In this document: positions 39,101-40,998 of the stretch, one piece after another | Position numbering within the stretch: the stretch's first letter is position 1 | How the letters are laid out: each line of letters opens with the position of its first letter | NCBI GenBank assembly: GCA_021208645.1 | Contig: JAJOJL010000147.1 | Span: 1 to 40,998, forward strand | Length of the DNA stretch: 40,998 nucleotides | Source: Bacillus sp. (in: firmicutes) | GTDB lineage: Bacteria > Bacillota > Bacilli > Bacillales > Salisediminibacteriaceae | Direction: 5' to 3' | Notes under the pieces: generated by a model | What the model was told of the DNA's origin: nothing | Databases searched by the model: none | Seen by the model: the letters and a program-made list of their open reading frames with translations, nothing else | Position numbers and translations under genes: made by a program

Positions 39101-40437
39101 TTACCTTCACTGCTGCAAGCTCAATAATCGTATTATATACAGCTGATAAACCTGTCGTTTCCACGTCAAACACAACGTACGTATCATCTAAGAGGCTTCT
39201 GTCTTGTGGATTGTATGCAATAGGAACCCCGTCATTAACTAGGTTTGCCTCTACACCATACAAAATCTTTACACCAGTCTTCTTCCCTGCAGAATATGCC
39301 TCAGGAAATGATTGCAAAACGGCATGATCCGTAATAGCAATGGCTTTATGGCCCCACTTTTTGGCTTGCTCCACATGTTTAGCTACGGAAGTTACGGCAT
39401 CCATTTGACTCATTGGGGAATGAAGATGTAATTCTACACGCTTTTCTCCTTCAGGAGCCTTGTCCAATCGTTGGGGAGGAACAAATTGTTGTAGATCCCT
39501 TCCCATCATAATTAAATCTCTTACAAATGTGTCAAACTGGATAGGTCCCCTGACTCTAACCCACATCCCTTTTTTTATGGATTCAAGCATGGCAAGATCA
39601 TCTTTACCACTAGAGAAAATCTTTACCATAATAGAGTCTGTGTAGTCCGTAACTTTAAAAGTAAGTAATGAGCGTCCGCTTTTCAGCTCTCTAATTTCCG
39701 CATCAAAGATGTAACCTTCAACGGCAATTCGCTTATCTTCTTCAATAATTTCTTTAATCGATCGTAATTCCTCTTGCTTTATGATATGTCCAATGGAAAC
39801 AGGACCATTTGAGCCTTCTTCTTGCTGCCTTTCTGCTTGCTTCTTTTTCTCCATCATGGCTTCTACCACTTTAGAATGATCTTCTTCATTTTTCTGCTCT
39901 ACAAATCTCTCAACAGCTTCCTTAGACTCTTGAACAATGGTTTCAATCATTGGTTTACCGAACCCTACTTCTTCAAACGCTTGCTGCAGTGGAGCTTGTA
40001 CACGTCGTTTGATCATTTCCCCTTCGGTTTCATTCATGACCGTAAGGGTAAGTCTATTGCCCTCTAATTTGGGAACTTGCTCTTGTAACCGACGTATAAG
40101 CCCATTCGTTGTAGCCCTTAGCTTATCAATAAAATAGGGCCAATAGTCTTTTAAAACCTCATTAGGTTGCACTTCATTTGTATAATGCAGAATAAGTTCA
40201 ACTTGCGCAATATGTTCCAGTCGGCTTTTTATGAGGGATTGGAATACATCAAATGTCTGAAATGGCATAATTGCGGGCAATGAAATATGAAAAATCCATT
40301 TTCTTTCAGACTGGAAAACTTCTAATTTTTTTTATAGCGCCGTCTTGCAGATATCTTTCAATAATTTCATCAGGCATCATAACCTGCTCTAATAATAATT
40401 GAAATCTCTCTCGGCGTATTTTCTGCTCTTCATTCAA
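36132..40437 (-). CDS. polC: DNA polymerase III PolC-type alpha subunit, 5' frameshift
   Basis: Main replicative polymerase of low-GC Gram-positives with built-in proofreading. Restored length 1434 (B. subtilis 1437). Order: N-terminal domain, OB fold near 200-310, PHP domain starting at VELHLHSP (~335), 3'-5' exonuclease inserted in PHP (VFDVETTG ~420; NHN...[12 protein letters not shown]), zinc-binding C-x2-C...C-x2-C region, polymerase palm [12 protein letters not shown], and C-terminal clamp motif QLSLF. Start is TTG at 40437 behind GGGGAGGTGGACTCTC, giving [13 protein letters not shown]. The frame breaks in the A8 run at 40326-40333; with A7 it reads [16 protein letters not shown] and enters the 1382-residue frame. 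The gene is essential, so the frameshift is doubtful. Repeat copy B lies just upstream. Confidence 0.95.
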
Positions 40438-40472
40438 GAGAGTCCACCTCCCCTATTCCAAATAATATAAAA

Positions 40473-40762
40473 TTTGATTATCCCTCAGCTCTGAATTATT
40501 GAATAAGTCAATTAGATGGTAACGTGTTGATGAGATCTCCTCGAACTCGCTTTCCGCGGGCAACGCTTCAGCCTCCTCGGGAAAACCACCCTGCGGGGTC
40601 TTCAGCCGTTGCTTTTCCCGCAGGACTTTGAGACGCTTCCTCGAAATAGCCCACGCACGAAGAAAATGTGTGAGCATTTTCGAGGAGTCTCGTTCGCTCC
40701 GGCCTCATCAACACTTAAATTCAAAAATTAAAATTTAATTCTGAGCAAACGGGATACCCATA
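40473..40762. repeat. Palindromic dispersed repeat, copy B (short form)
   Basis: Between proS and polC, about 35 nt upstream of the polC start. Inner inverted repeats GTGTTGATGAG (40524-40534) and CTCATCAACAC (40704-40714), outer imperfect ones ending in GGGATAATC/GGGATACCC. It is reverse-complementary to copy A at 9453-9949 over both arms, including a stretch of about 50 identical bases around TTTCGAGGAAG and the segment AAAATGCTCACACATTTTCT, but lacks about 200 bp of copy A's centre. A 74-codon frame across it (40677-40453) is not a gene. Confidence 0.85.
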
Positions 40763-40781
40763 ATAAAAAATACTCCTCGTA

Positions 40782-40817
40782 AAATTTAGAGGAGGCTGTC
40801 TCCATGGAGACAACCTC
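40782..40817 (-). terminator. Probable terminator of proS
   Basis: Minus-strand GAGGTTGTCTCC/GGAGACAGCCTC stem with a two-base loop, followed by CTCTAAATTTT. The T-run is weak. Confidence 0.55.
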
Positions 40818-40820
40818 TTT

Positions 40821-40998
<178 letters not shown>

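Overview
This window is a low-GC, spore-forming member of the Bacillaceae. The gene order follows the Bacillus subtilis proS-polC-rimP-nusA-infB-rbfA-truB-ribF-rpsO-pnp ... dpaAB-asd-dapGA-tepA-spoIIIE-ymf-pgsA-cinA-recA region almost gene for gene. Dipicolinate synthase, SpoIIIE and YlxY show a sporulating cell. Dispersed repeats of a kind common in Bacillus relatives, and an acidic EP-repeat linker in the RodZ-like protein, would fit an alkaliphile or halophile, but that is only a guess. All recognised genes are on the minus strand, so transcription runs from high to low coordinates.

Layout in transcription order: 3' end of proS and a dispersed palindromic repeat (40998-40440); polC (40437-36132); the translation/transcription operon rimP, nusA, ylxR, ylxQ, infB, ylxP, rbfA (35948-30758); truB, ribF, rpsO, pnp (30510-25826); ylxY, mlpA, ymxH (25685-23046); sporulation dpaA-dpaB (22772-21275); the diaminopimelate/lysine genes asd-dapG-dapA (21012-17785); tepA-ylzJ (17684-16717); spoIIIE (16575-14204); ymfC; the M16 pair ymfF-ymfH; ymfI; a second copy of the palindromic repeat; ymfJ; ymfK; a rodZ-like ymfM; pgsA; cinA; a DEAD-box helicase; and recA (3324-331). 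The window ends in a different dispersed repeat (1-220).

The outstanding feature is recA. Its reading frame is split into four exons by three group I-type introns, all in phase 0 and all following a GGT glycine codon. Exon 1 (3324-3133) ends inside the Walker A motif. Exon 2 (2780-2367) ends just before DNA-binding loop L2. Exon 3 is a 21-nt micro-exon (1062-1042) that encodes only NPETTPG of loop L2. Exon 4 (747-331) completes the protein. Joined, they give a normal 347-residue RecA with no residue missing. The middle intron carries a homing-endonuclease gene with four Myb/SANT-like repeats and a Vsr-like nuclease domain, related by architecture to I-Bth0305I-type enzymes. A LexA/DinR box overlaps the recA -35 element, so SOS induction and RNA splicing both act on this gene.

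A second theme is technical. At least 16 single-base indels, mostly in A/T homopolymers, break genes that cannot be lost (polC, infB, pgsA, rimP and others). In nearly every case one added or removed base restores a full-length family member. I read these as sequencing or assembly errors rather than pseudogenes, and I annotate the restored genes. The recA split is not of this kind: its interruptions are 352, 1304 and 294 nt of homologous intron sequence.
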